This document shows positions 37,890 to 45,805 of a stretch of DNA of 64,000 nucleotides, one piece after another; the first letter of the stretch is position 1; every line of letters starts with the position of its first letter. A program made the position numbers and the translations under genes. This DNA comes from Carideicomes alvinocaridis (GTDB lineage Bacteria > Pseudomonadota > Alphaproteobacteria > Rhodobacterales > Rhodobacteraceae). The DNA is taken from positions 1 through 64,000 of the forward strand of contig SRJI02000002.1 in assembly GCA_005473895.2 (NCBI GenBank), in the 5' to 3' direction. The notes under the pieces are model-generated. The model saw nothing but the letters and a program-made list of their open reading frames with translations, was not told the DNA's origin and ran no database searches.

Positions 37890-38909
37890 TCAGCCGGACG
37901 TCGCCGCTTCGAGGTCGGCCTTCATCTGGTCGAGGATCTTCTTGCCGCTGTCGCCGGTCATCTCGAGGAACTGCTGTTCCACGTCGTCGGCCGCGTCCAT
38001 GAAGGGTTGCCGTTCTTCCTCGGACAGGCGGGTGACGGTCATCGAAGGCTTGGCCTCCTTGATCTTCTCCAGCGCCTCCTCGGTCAGGCCCTCCTGGTAG
38101 TCGAGGATGTACTCGAAGGCCACGTCGGTGGCGTCCTCGATCACCTTCTGGTCCTCTTCGCTCAGCCCGTCATAGAAATCCTTGTTGGCCATGACGGCGG
38201 TGGTGAAGTTGTTGTGGCCAGTGAAGGTGATGTAATCGGTCACCTCGTACATCTTCGTGGATTCCACGAAGAACATCGGGTTCTCCTGGCCCTGGATGAT
38301 GTTGGTCTGCAGCCCGCCATAGACCTCGCCCCAGGGCAGGGGCGTCGGCGTCGCGCCGAAGGCCTTGTAGCTTTCCACCAGCAGCGGGTTGGTCATCACT
38401 CGGAACTTGACCTCGTTCAGGTCGCCCGGCGCCTTCACCGGCTCCTTGGTGGTCATCACGACCTCACCCTCGGGGAACATGGTCAGCAGCTCGAGCCCCT
38501 GCTCGGCGTAGAGCTCGGGGAACATCTCGTTGATGGCCTTGGAGTTGCTGAAGAACTTGTTCAGCGATTCCTGGTCCTGCGGCAGCAGGTAGGGCACGAA
38601 GAACACCTGCGCCTCGGGGATCAGCGACCCGGTGAAGCCGGGGCTCTGGTCGACGAATTGCAGGATGCCGGCCTGGGCCTGTTCCATGATGTCGGCGGAT
38701 TCGCCCAGCGTGCCATAGGGGAAGAGCTGGATCGTGTGGTCGGAATTGGCTTCGACCTCCTCCTTGAACTTCTGGGCGAACTTGCCCTGAACCTCGTCGA
38801 GCGCCTCCTCGAAGGCGTAGCGCCAGGTGGCTGCGCCGGCGGCGCTTGCGAGGGCGACGCTGAGCGCCAGGCTGGCGGATGCCATGCCGATGGCCTTGGT
38901 TACCTTCAT
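37890..38909 (-). CDS. dctP: TRAP transporter periplasmic substrate-binding protein (DctP)
   Basis: A 339-residue solute-binding protein with a signal peptide ending around SAAGAA (residue 26). The core pattern KFRVMTNPLLVESYKAFGATPTPLPWGEVYGGLQ contains the arginine that normally binds the substrate carboxylate. The ligand is probably an organic acid, but it cannot be named from sequence. First gene of the operon. Confidence 0.94.
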   Translation of the reverse strand: MKVTKAIGMASASLALSVALASAAGAATWRYAFEEALDEVQGKFAQKFKEEVEANSDHTIQLFPYGTLGESADIMEQAQAGILQFVDQSPGFTGSLIPEAQVFFVPYLLPQDQESLNKFFSNSKAINEMFPELYAEQGLELLTMFPEGEVVMTTKEPVKAPGDLNEVKFRVMTNPLLVESYKAFGATPTPLPWGEVYGGLQTNIIQGQENPMFFVESTKMYEVTDYITFTGHNNFTTAVMANKDFYDGLSEEDQKVIEDATDVAFEYILDYQEGLTEEALEKIKEAKPSMTVTRLSEEERQPFMDAADDVEQQFLEMTGDSGKKILDQMKADLEAATSG

Positions 38910-39345
38910 GTGAAAGTCTCCCTTACCTATTCAGTTTTCACCGCGTGCCGTCCCCGCACCCGGTCTTTATCACGCATTCCCCGGACACGGACGTCTTCCC
39001 GCCGCCGCGCGCCGCGCCCCGCAAACCGAGGCCGGAATGCCTCCCCTGTGCCGTTTCCCTGACGGCCCCTTCCGGGCGGGGAGTGTCCTTGGACCCTGAT
39101 CAGAGTGCCGGGTCTCTCTGAGGCTGTCAACTTGCGACCGGGAGGATGTCGTTTCCGGACCTCCGGTTGGTCCCTGACAGGCCGCTTCCCACGGTCCTGC
39201 AAGGGCCCGGGGCCCGGCGCTTGCCCGTCGCGACACACAACGCCCGCGCGCGCGCCATCGCCGGCGTTTCGCCTCCCCGAGGATGTCGCGGGTGGCGGTT
39301 CGGCGAACCGGCCGCGACGGAAAGATTTTTCTTCGAGATTCGGGC
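38910..39345. other. gene-free stretch between dctP and tRNA-Lys
   Basis: This 436-base region holds the upstream control region of the TRAP operon on one side and the tRNA promoter on the other. Several short frames exist on both strands, but all are Arg/Pro-rich and without family resemblance. No operator could be assigned. Confidence 0.5.
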
Positions 39346-39374
39346 TTGACCCCCTGCCGCGGTCTTTCTAGAAG
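39346..39374 (+). promoter_or_regulatory. tRNA-Lys promoter (sigma70 type)
   Basis: TTGACC (39346-39351) and TAGAAG (39369-39374) are separated by 17 bases, 12 bases before the mature tRNA. The strong -35 with a GC-rich spacer is typical of stable-RNA promoters in this group. Confidence 0.65.
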
Positions 39375-39385
39375 GCCCGCCTAGT

Positions 39386-39461
39386 GGGCCGTTAGCTCAG
39401 TTGGTAGAGCAACTGACTTTTAATCAGTGGGTCGCAGGTTCGAATCCTGCACGGCTCACCA
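39386..39461 (+). tRNA. tRNA-Lys (anticodon UUU)
   Basis: A complete cloverleaf: acceptor GGGCCGT pairs with ACGGCTC, the D arm is in GCTCAGTTGGTAGAGC, the anticodon loop is CTTTTAA with anticodon TTT at 39419-39421, and the T arm contains GGTTCGAATCC. The terminal CCA is encoded. It marks the boundary between the ordered backbone and the accessory region to its right. Confidence 0.98.
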
Positions 39462-39797
39462 CTGAATACCTGATTTACCTTGAAAATTTTCACATCGTTT
39501 CGCGACTGCGCCGAGACTCGGGTCTGGTAGCGTTCAGAGTTCCGCTGCGGGGGCTTTTCTGCCGTTGGGCGCGCCCAGTGGCTGCCGTAGTGGCAACGCC
39601 GATCGTCGGCGGCGGCAGGGCGGTCATACGCCGCGCAAGATGAATATGTCCGCTCTTCGAGCGAGCGGGTTTCAATTCAGCAGAATATTGTTTCGATCTG
39701 CTCGCCCTCACGAGAGCCGGCCGGCGAAGCATCGGACTCCCCATCATGAGCAAGCTAAAGGACCCCGAGACCAACGTCCCGGGGACCCTTTTTCCAT
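39462..39797. other. gene-free stretch after tRNA-Lys, with one imperfect hairpin
   Basis: No convincing gene. At about 39759-39793 an imperfect stem (GGACCCCGAGAC / GTCCCGGGGACC) is followed by TTTTT, terminator-like for plus-strand transcription. No integrase gene and no second copy of the tRNA 3' end were seen. Confidence 0.45.
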
Positions 39798-40235
39798 TCA
39801 ACCGCCGAATTCCTCACGGAAGTCGGCGAAGTCCACCTGCATACCATTCAGGATGGTGCTCCAGTGCCGGGTCAGGGCCGCCTGCGCCACCGCTTCGCGG
39901 ATCTGGCCTTCGGTCGCGCCGGCGGCCTTCGCGGCCTGGGTGTCGGCAAAGACGCAGAACTGGCAGGGGATCAGCGCCGCCACTGCGATGTTGATCAGGG
40001 CCTTCTCACGCGCCGAGAGCTCGGTCTCCTGAGAGACCTCGAGGTCTCGGGTGAGCCGCCAGGCAGCAGCCACACCGTGCTCGGGATAGACCTTGAAAAA
40101 GCTCGGGACAAAACCGAACGCTCGCTCGATCTCGGCAAAGGCTTCGCTGGCGGTCTCCTGTGCGCTGGCGGGCACGGCTTGGGCAAGCAGACTCACGGAC
40201 AGGGCCGCGGTGACGATAATGGTCTTGAAGTTCAA
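39798..40235 (-). CDS. exported carboxymuconolactone-decarboxylase-fold (AhpD-like) protein, TTG start
   Basis: About 145 residues. A signal peptide ends at PASAQ (near residue 25). The CMD domain follows, with EKALINIAVAALIPCQFCVF; its CxxC (PCQFC) is the redox pair of AhpD-like members. The start is taken as TTG 40235, because GGAG lies about six bases upstream and it gives a clean export signal; an ATG far upstream would add an unrelated polar segment. An exported form is unusual for this family, which normally works in the cytoplasm. It lies downstream of a TetR gene and of a long inverted repeat. Confidence 0.78.
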   Translation of the reverse strand: MNFKTIIVTAALSVSLLAQAVPASAQETASEAFAEIERAFGFVPSFFKVYPEHGVAAAWRLTRDLEVSQETELSAREKALINIAVAALIPCQFCVFADTQAAKAAGATEGQIREAVAQAALTRHWSTILNGMQVDFADFREEFGG

Positions 40236-40339
40236 GTGTATCTCCAGTTCGGGAAGAGGCCCGGAGGACCGGGCAGTTTCGCACCCCGTCCGATTGGCCG
40301 GGGCATGGAGCTCTTCTCGCTGAAGTCGGGGCGAAGGCA

Positions 40340-40372
40340 TATTTCACCCATGGTCCGAACTTGGGTGAAATA
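40340..40372. promoter_or_regulatory. long palindrome upstream of the exported CMD gene
   Basis: A perfect 11-bp inverted repeat, TATTTCACCCA-N11-TGGGTGAAATA, lies 105 bases before the CMD-gene start and between it and the tetR stop. The half-sites are two helical turns apart, which suits a dimeric regulator. It differs in sequence from the palindrome at the tetR promoter. Confidence 0.6.
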
Positions 40373-40467
40373 CACTTTCCTCTGCTTTGACAGGCACTTG
40401 CCTGCTGAACACGAGACGCCGCGCGCGCGAGCCGGCGCCACATCGTGGCCCGGTCTGCACCTGCGGT

Positions 40468-41106
40468 TCAGCTGGCCAGCGCCGTCCGTGCCTCCGCCGG
40501 TTCGAACAGGAGCCGGACATAGGACCGAAGCAGCAGCAGCTGTTCCGACAGGATCTGCGGTTGCCCGATGGCCTTGGACAGCACGATGCCACCCTCGACC
40601 GTATTGGAGATCATGTCGGCCAGGGATCGCAGGTCCACATGGTCGCGCGGCGGGTAGATTGACGCGATCTCTTCGAGCATCTTGAGAAACCGCGCGCGCC
40701 AGATCAGCACGGCATTGCGGTTCAGCTCCCGCACGTCGCGGTCGAACATTCGTTCCGAATAGGTGAAGGTCGCGACCAGGCACCCGGGATGCCCGTTCGG
40801 CAGGTCGGCCATCATCTCGGACAACAGTTTCAATCCGATCAGGAAGGAATGCAGCGGGTCCCCGTGCAACTCGCGCGCGCGACTGAAGACGTCGTCCAGC
40901 AGCGCCTCCTCGGTGTCGAGGTAGCGCTGCAGCAACGCGCGCGCGAGTTCATTCTTGTCGCGGAAATGGTAGAAGAACCCGTTCTTCGAAATGCCTGCCT
41001 CGGCGATGATCTCCTCGATAGAGGTTGCGCCGAAGCCCTTGGCGAGGACCCCCGCCTCGGCGATGTCGAGCAGACGCTCACGTGTGCTGGGTTTGGTTTG
41101 CGCCAT
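40468..41106 (-). CDS. TetR-family transcriptional regulator
   Basis: A 212-residue regulator. The N-terminal helix-turn-helix reads TSIEEIIAEAGISKNGFFYHF (two halves of the TetR signature, residues about 28-48), followed by an all-helical ligand domain with a TetR_C-type tail. The family member probably represses its neighbours, here the exported CMD gene 232 bases downstream. A 19-bp palindrome 19 bases before its start suggests autoregulation. Confidence 0.9.
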   Translation of the reverse strand: MAQTKPSTRERLLDIAEAGVLAKGFGATSIEEIIAEAGISKNGFFYHFRDKNELARALLQRYLDTEEALLDDVFSRARELHGDPLHSFLIGLKLLSEMMADLPNGHPGCLVATFTYSERMFDRDVRELNRNAVLIWRARFLKMLEEIASIYPPRDHVDLRSLADMISNTVEGGIVLSKAIGQPQILSEQLLLLRSYVRLLFEPAEARTALAS

Positions 41107-41124
41107 GTCCGTCCTCCACCTCCT

Positions 41125-41143
41125 ACTGCACCGGGAGTGCAGT
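41125..41143. promoter_or_regulatory. putative TetR autoregulatory operator
   Basis: A perfect palindrome, ACTGCAC-CGGGA-GTGCAGT, centred about 28 bases upstream of the tetR start codon. Position and size fit a TetR operator. Confidence 0.55.
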
Positions 41144-41321
41144 TTTGCCGTTCCGAAAGACCGCCGACCCAGACGTTCGCCCCGCAGCGCATTGAATTTG
41201 ATTGATATTTTAGACGGGGTCTGACTGGACCATGCGAATTCTATCTCTCCCGGCCTCCAAGGTCCATTCCTTGGGTGGTCGCTTCGATCCCCGGGGCGAC
41301 ACTTGCACAAGGACCGATCGA

Positions 41322-41510
41322 ATGCCCCGCACACCCTCCCATTTCGCGACAAGCGCATTGCTGGCCGCAACCTCGACCGCGCTGGTCGTTGCCGCCTTCG
41401 CGGCGATGCCGGCCCCCGGTGAATACGCCTCTGAAGGCCGCAACCTCCCGCGCTTCGAGCGCGCCGCCGCCTTCTCTGCCGACAGCAGTCTCATCCATAG
41501 ATCAAGATAG
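41322..41510 (+). CDS. small exported/membrane-anchored protein, function unknown
   Basis: A 62-residue frame with a strongly hydrophobic segment (about residues 9-28) followed by a short polar tail. AAGGA lies eight bases before the ATG. It precedes the DUF1127 gene by 51 bases on the same strand, a pairing of small proteins often seen in this group. No family recognised. Confidence 0.5.
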   Translation: MPRTPSHFATSALLAATSTALVVAAFAAMPAPGEYASEGRNLPRFERAAAFSADSSLIHRSR

Positions 41511-41561
41511 CCGATCCGGAGGCGGCGCAGAGCGCCCTTCCGGCCCGAAAGGACCAAACCT

Positions 41562-41747
41562 ATGATCACCGCCATCCGCCTGACCCGTGACATCTCCGTT
41601 CCCCGGTTCGTCGGCAGTTTCCTGGCCGCACGTCGGCAACGCCGGCAGCTTCGCTTCGAAAAATCCCTGAGACGCAGCCTTGCACCCCATATCCTGCGCG
41701 ACATCGGCCTTTGCGATGATGCGCCCGCCCGCGGATTTCGCCGATAG
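41562..41747 (+). CDS. DUF1127 (YjiS-like) small protein
   Basis: A 61-residue, Arg-rich protein ending in the DUF1127 pattern LRRSLAPHILRDIGL (residues about 36-50). Small DUF1127 proteins in Alphaproteobacteria have been linked to RNA metabolism and phosphate/carbon stress, but the role of this one is unknown. It ends 10 bases before the homocysteine methyltransferase gene and may be its leader gene. Confidence 0.7.
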   Translation: MITAIRLTRDISVPRFVGSFLAARRQRRQLRFEKSLRRSLAPHILRDIGLCDDAPARGFRR

Positions 41748-41757
41748 GAGCAGTACC

Positions 41758-42714
41758 ATGACACATCATGACATCCCGCCGAGAGCGCCGGACCTGACCT
41801 GGCTGACCGAAGGCGGTATCGAGACCGAGATCATGTACAAGTGGGGCTACGAGTTGCCCCAGTTCGCCATGTTCCCCTTGCTGGAGGATCCGAAGGCGGC
41901 CGAGACGATCCGCGGCATGTATCGCCGCTATCTCGACGTGGCCGCGCGGCACGGCATGGCGGCGCTGATCGGCGGCTTCGATTACCGCGCCAGCGCCGAC
42001 TGGGGCGCGTTGCTCGGCTATTCAGCGGAAAGCCTGGCCGACGCCAATATCGGGGCCATCGACTTCCTGCGGCAGATGGCGCGGGAATACGATGGCCAGA
42101 TCGCGGATGCCCGGTTGGTCGGCTACCTGGGCCCCCGCGGCGACGCCTACAGCCTGAACCGGACGATGACCGAAGCGGAGGCGGAAGAGTACCATGCGGC
42201 ACAGCTTGCCACGCTGAAGCGTGCGGGCGCCGACCTGGCCTGGGCCGTCACTTTCAACAACCCGGCCGAGGCCCGCGGCGTGACACGGGCGGCCCGTGCC
42301 CTCGGCATGCCGCTGGCGCTGTCGTTCTCGCTCGGCTCGGATTCTAGGCTGGCCACGGGCGCGAGCCTCCAGGAGACCGTCGAGGCCATCGAACGGGACA
42401 GCGACGAGTACCCGGCGTTCTACGCGCTGAACTGTTCGCATCCGCTGGAGTTCGAGCCTTCCCTGACGCCCGGCGACTGGCAGGACCGGCTGCGCTGCAT
42501 CCGACCCAATGCCGCGAAGATGGACAAGATCGCGCTCTGCAAGCTCGGCCATCTCGAGGAGGGCGACCCGGAGGAACTGGGCCGGCAGATGGCGGACGTG
42601 GCGCGCCGCTTTCCGAAGATGGACATCTGGGGCGGGTGCTGCGGGACCTGCGACACCCACCTCGACCAGATCGCAACGCGTCTGAAAGAGGTTCGGATGG
42701 AGGCAGCGGCATGA
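41758..42714 (+). CDS. homocysteine S-methyltransferase family protein
   Basis: A 318-residue betaine/homocysteine methyltransferase-fold enzyme. Zinc ligands are visible as Cys226 (NCSHP) and Cys294-Cys295 (GGCCGTCDTH). It would move a methyl group from a sulfonium or ammonium donor to a thiol such as homocysteine. TAGGAG (41745-41750) supports ATG 41758. It overlaps the downstream aminotransferase gene by four bases (ATGA), so the two products should act in one pathway. Confidence 0.88.
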   Translation: MTHHDIPPRAPDLTWLTEGGIETEIMYKWGYELPQFAMFPLLEDPKAAETIRGMYRRYLDVAARHGMAALIGGFDYRASADWGALLGYSAESLADANIGAIDFLRQMAREYDGQIADARLVGYLGPRGDAYSLNRTMTEAEAEEYHAAQLATLKRAGADLAWAVTFNNPAEARGVTRAARALGMPLALSFSLGSDSRLATGASLQETVEAIERDSDEYPAFYALNCSHPLEFEPSLTPGDWQDRLRCIRPNAAKMDKIALCKLGHLEEGDPEELGRQMADVARRFPKMDIWGGCCGTCDTHLDQIATRLKEVRMEAAA

Positions 42715-43901
42715 CCCCTGACCTGTCGAACGATATCGATGTCGGCGCTCTGCGCGCCGACACGCCATCCTGCGCCGGCGTGATCCATCTTAACAACGCC
42801 GGGGCCTCGCCCAGCCCGGACCCCGTGCACCAGGCGGTGACCGCGCATCTCGACCTTGAACGCCGGATCGGTGGCTACGCTGCCGCCGAGGTGGCAGCCG
42901 AAGGGCTGGCGGCCTTCTACGACGAGGCCGCAGGTCTGCTGAACGCCCAGCCGGACGAGATCGCCTTCGTCGAGAACGCGACCCGCGCCTGGGACCTGGC
43001 CTTCCACGCGCTGCCGTGGACGGAAGGCGACCGCGTGCTCACCCACGGGGCCGCCGAATACGCCTCGAACATGCTGGCCTTCCTGCATGAGGCGAAACGG
43101 CGGGGGATCGTCGTGGATCAGGCGCCGTCGGACGAGACGGGACAAGTGGATGTCACCGCGCTCGAAGCGATGATCGGTCCGCGAACCCGGCTGATCGCAC
43201 TGACGCATGTGCCCACCCATTGCGGCCTCGTGAACCCAGCCGAGGCCGTCGGTGCAGTGGCCCGGCGTCACGGCATTACCTACCTGCTGGACGCCTGCCA
43301 GTCCGCCGGACAGATCCTGCTCGACGTGGGGCAGATCGGATGCGACATGCTCTCGGCCACCGGGCGAAAATTTCTGCGCGGTCCGCGCGGCACTGGCTTC
43401 CTCTACGTCCGGCGCGACTTCGCCGAAACACTCGATCCGCCGATGATCGATCTCGTCGCGGCGCGGTGGTCGGGCGCCACGCGCTACGACCTCGCGCCGG
43501 GCGCCCGGCGGTTCGAAACCTTCGAGCGCAATGTCGCGGGACAGATCGGCCTCGGACGAGCAATCCGCTACGCCCGGGCCGTCGGAATTAACAAGATAGC
43601 CAAACGTGTCGGAAACCTCACAAACAATTTGCGCGCACGCCTGTCGGAGACGCCCGGCGTCAGCTTGCATGACCCGGGTGCCCAGCGGTGCGGGATCGTG
43701 AGCTTTCGCTGCAGAGACGAGCCGGCGGATATCACCTTGGCCCGTCTGGCCGATCGGCGAATAATGGCTTCCGTGTCACGTATCGAGATGGCTCGGACGG
43801 ATTTCGAAGCAATTGGTCTGGAGGCCTTGGTTCGTCTGTCCGTGCATTCGTTCAACACGGAGAGGGAGGTCAATCAGGCCGTCGACGTCGTGAGACGCTG
43901 A
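42711..43901 (+). CDS. class V aminotransferase-fold PLP enzyme
   Basis: A 396-residue PLP enzyme of the cysteine desulfurase / isopenicillin-N-epimerase-like branch. The PLP aspartate is in LLDACQSAGQ (about 194) and the Schiff-base lysine is Lys220 in SATGRKFLRGPRGTGF. The mobile active-site cysteine of true desulfurases is not evident, so epimerase, C-S lyase or transaminase activity is possible. It is translationally coupled to the homocysteine methyltransferase. Confidence 0.87.
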   Translation: MTPDLSNDIDVGALRADTPSCAGVIHLNNAGASPSPDPVHQAVTAHLDLERRIGGYAAAEVAAEGLAAFYDEAAGLLNAQPDEIAFVENATRAWDLAFHALPWTEGDRVLTHGAAEYASNMLAFLHEAKRRGIVVDQAPSDETGQVDVTALEAMIGPRTRLIALTHVPTHCGLVNPAEAVGAVARRHGITYLLDACQSAGQILLDVGQIGCDMLSATGRKFLRGPRGTGFLYVRRDFAETLDPPMIDLVAARWSGATRYDLAPGARRFETFERNVAGQIGLGRAIRYARAVGINKIAKRVGNLTNNLRARLSETPGVSLHDPGAQRCGIVSFRCRDEPADITLARLADRRIMASVSRIEMARTDFEAIGLEALVRLSVHSFNTEREVNQAVDVVRR

Positions 43902-44469
43902 CAGTCGAAACGCCACCCGAAACTAGTCTAAGACCCTGAAATCGTGCGCATTCAGACGGTCACAATGCACGCGCGAACTTTATGAGCCGCTGTGCAGACG
44001 ATCTGGGCTCGGAGCCGACACGCGGCGGTGAGGAACTGGCTCGCGCTTGTGGCTACTTCCGGCCCAAACCTGTCGTTCGCGGACCGTTTCTACGCCGCAG
44101 CGCAGCTTTCGCATTGCTGCCATTCGTGCGTCTCGCAGCATTTTCGGAGGATGGAGTGCCGGAGTGCGGACGAAGTCACCGCCGACATTTCTTCTTTGAT
44201 CGACGGCTATCCGGCCGGCAACCGCCATTTCATGGAGGGGATGGACCCCGATCGAACGGTTTCGGACCCCTAAAGCATGGGAATTATTCGACTTACCCCT
44301 CCCTCCCCTCCCGCGGTTCGGACTATTGCTCAATGGCGACCTGTAGCGAAGGGAAAAACCTCGCCCACAAACGCTCCACGCCGAACGCATTAGACCTTTT
44401 GACCGCAGCACTTTGGACTTGGAACACTTCCATTTGAGTTCGACGTGCACGGAACTCCCGGGAGCGGAT
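43902..44469. other. gene-free stretch with a diverged repeat
   Basis: No gene could be supported: frames are short and of atypical composition. Bases 44051-44150 align over about 100 bases with 52895-52992. The rest shows a visibly lower GC content than the backbone. Confidence 0.5.
44051..44150. repeat. diverged non-coding repeat, copy A
   Basis: Landmarks TTCCGGCC, GCAGCTTTC, GCCATTCGT, CGCAGCATTTTCGGAGG occur in the same order and spacing in copy B (52895-52992) and partly in copy C (55484-55543). Gaps and substitutions are frequent, as in decayed DNA. Confidence 0.45.
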
Positions 44470-44964
44470 CTACGGTCGATCTGCGAGCATGGCGTCCGGC
44501 ACACGCCCGTTGCATTGAAAGGCGCCTTCACCCGTCAAGCTTTCTGGCACAAGCCGGTCTGACGAAGCGCTCACGACAACGTATGCCCATTGCGCGAGCA
44601 ATTCCGTCTGCGCGCCCTCCGGAGTCGGAACGAGGCGTACCACGTTCATCGTGGCCCCCGTCCGCGTCACGCGAGAAGAGGTGCAAAGTCCGGCCTCGCA
44701 GGGCCAGACGTTTTCCTCCATGAAGGACCGATGGGCATCGTATAGGGCAAGTCTGTTCGCGTCGGCCGCATCACGAACGGCAAAGCTTGTGTGGGACGGT
44801 TCCGGTGCATTGCTTCTCGTAGATGAAGACCAATTGATCGTCCCCGAGCATTCGATGACCGGGCCGCCGAGCGCGACTTCGATGTCGGATAGCGGGCTTT
44901 CTGCGGCGGCCGGCGCTCCACCGAAGCTGATCGCGACCAAGGTTGCTTTTCCGATTGTCCTCAT
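44470..44964 (-). CDS. exported protein of unknown function, last gene of the SH3b/META run
   Basis: About 164 residues with a short signal peptide ending near APAAAE. Four cysteines (in IECSGT, WPCEAGLC and FQCNGR) could form disulfides in the periplasm. A middle segment (DAADANRLALYDAHRSFMEENVWPCE) looks folded. AAGGA about ten bases upstream supports ATG 44964. No family recognised. Same strand and export as the seven genes upstream. Confidence 0.6.
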   Translation of the reverse strand: MRTIGKATLVAISFGGAPAAAESPLSDIEVALGGPVIECSGTINWSSSTRSNAPEPSHTSFAVRDAADANRLALYDAHRSFMEENVWPCEAGLCTSSRVTRTGATMNVVRLVPTPEGAQTELLAQWAYVVVSASSDRLVPESLTGEGAFQCNGRVPDAMLADRP

Positions 44965-45112
44965 TCTCTTGTTCCTTCCGACATGGACTTGGTCTGGCGG
45001 ACACGATCCCGGGCGCATATGTTCACGCTGCAGTGGCTGGTCGTCATTGTCTCGTGCGCTCCAGCCGCTGCCGATAAAATCAGGGCTCGAGGAATGGTGA
45101 CCGCCAAGGTCT

Positions 45113-45400
45113 TCAGCGACGCGCCCTTTCCCGGCGCGACAGAAAGCGGCAAATCAGGAACAACAGAAGCAGGTTGATGCCGGGGGCGAGAACTGCCTGA
45201 ACTGGCGCCGCAAGGCCCGCATTCCCCACCATTTGAATCCATGGGGCGCCGAGCATGATCAGGTAGACGCCCGACAGCGGATCCCGTTCCTGCCCGAACC
45301 AGCCGAAGGTTCCGATTGCGAGCAGAAAAAGGGCCGCTGCCCAAAGCGCAGCGAATGCGATGAGCAGGACGCGGCAGAACGTCATCGCTCTGCCGCGCAT
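45113..45400 (-). CDS. small membrane protein, function unknown
   Basis: About 95 residues from ATG 45400 (or 90 from 45385). There are two or three hydrophobic segments (near residues 8-28, 38-52 and 62-80) separated by FGWFGQERDPLSGVYLI, and a basic C-terminus (RRERARR). No family assigned. The upstream lipoprotein frame ends at 45414, so the two genes are 13 bases apart and likely co-transcribed. Confidence 0.58.
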   Translation of the reverse strand: MRGRAMTFCRVLLIAFAALWAAALFLLAIGTFGWFGQERDPLSGVYLIMLGAPWIQMVGNAGLAAPVQAVLAPGINLLLLFLICRFLSRRERARR

Positions 45401-45413
45401 GGTGGTATCCCGT

Positions 45414-45761
45414 TCACAGGAACCCTTCGCTGCCCAGGAAATCGAGCGACGGGTTGCGGCCATCTGCGGAAACAAGGCAGCGCCATGGGGCACCGTTTTC
45501 GCCGACGCGCATATAGACGGCGTGAGCTGCTTCGGACGACTCCGAGCCCACCACCCGAACGCCGCCCGTTGTCTGAGCGTTCAGCGCGTTGCGGCAGGAG
45601 TTCGTCGCCGCATCGCTCGCGGTGAAACTCCCCTCGATGAATGGCGGGCTCCCCGGCGCGACGGGCATCTGCGCAGCGCCGCCGCTGCCCGTGGTCTCGA
45701 CGCAGCCTGCGAGCGCTGCAAGCGCGGCGAAGACTACGGTGGATCTTGCGATAGATGACAT
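45414..45761 (-). CDS. lipoprotein of unknown function
   Basis: A 115-residue protein with lipobox LAGC (Cys near residue 20) after a typical signal sequence. The mature part has NSCRNALNAQTTG, then VYMRVGENGAPWRCLVS and the tail FLGSEGFL; two cysteines may pair. A similar C-rich small domain is common in exported proteins of Rhodobacteraceae, but I know no function for it. It follows the double-SH3b gene by 44 bases. Confidence 0.65.
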   Translation of the reverse strand: MSSIARSTVVFAALAALAGCVETTGSGGAAQMPVAPGSPPFIEGSFTASDAATNSCRNALNAQTTGGVRVVGSESSEAAHAVYMRVGENGAPWRCLVSADGRNPSLDFLGSEGFL

Positions 45762-45805
45762 GGACTTCCTTTCTCTCCTTGAATGGTGACGTGCTTTGTC
45801 GGCCA

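Noticed and set aside
36513-39062. 849-codon plus-strand frame across the TRAP operon
   Set aside because: An antisense shadow of three well-recognised transporter genes, with no domain of its own.
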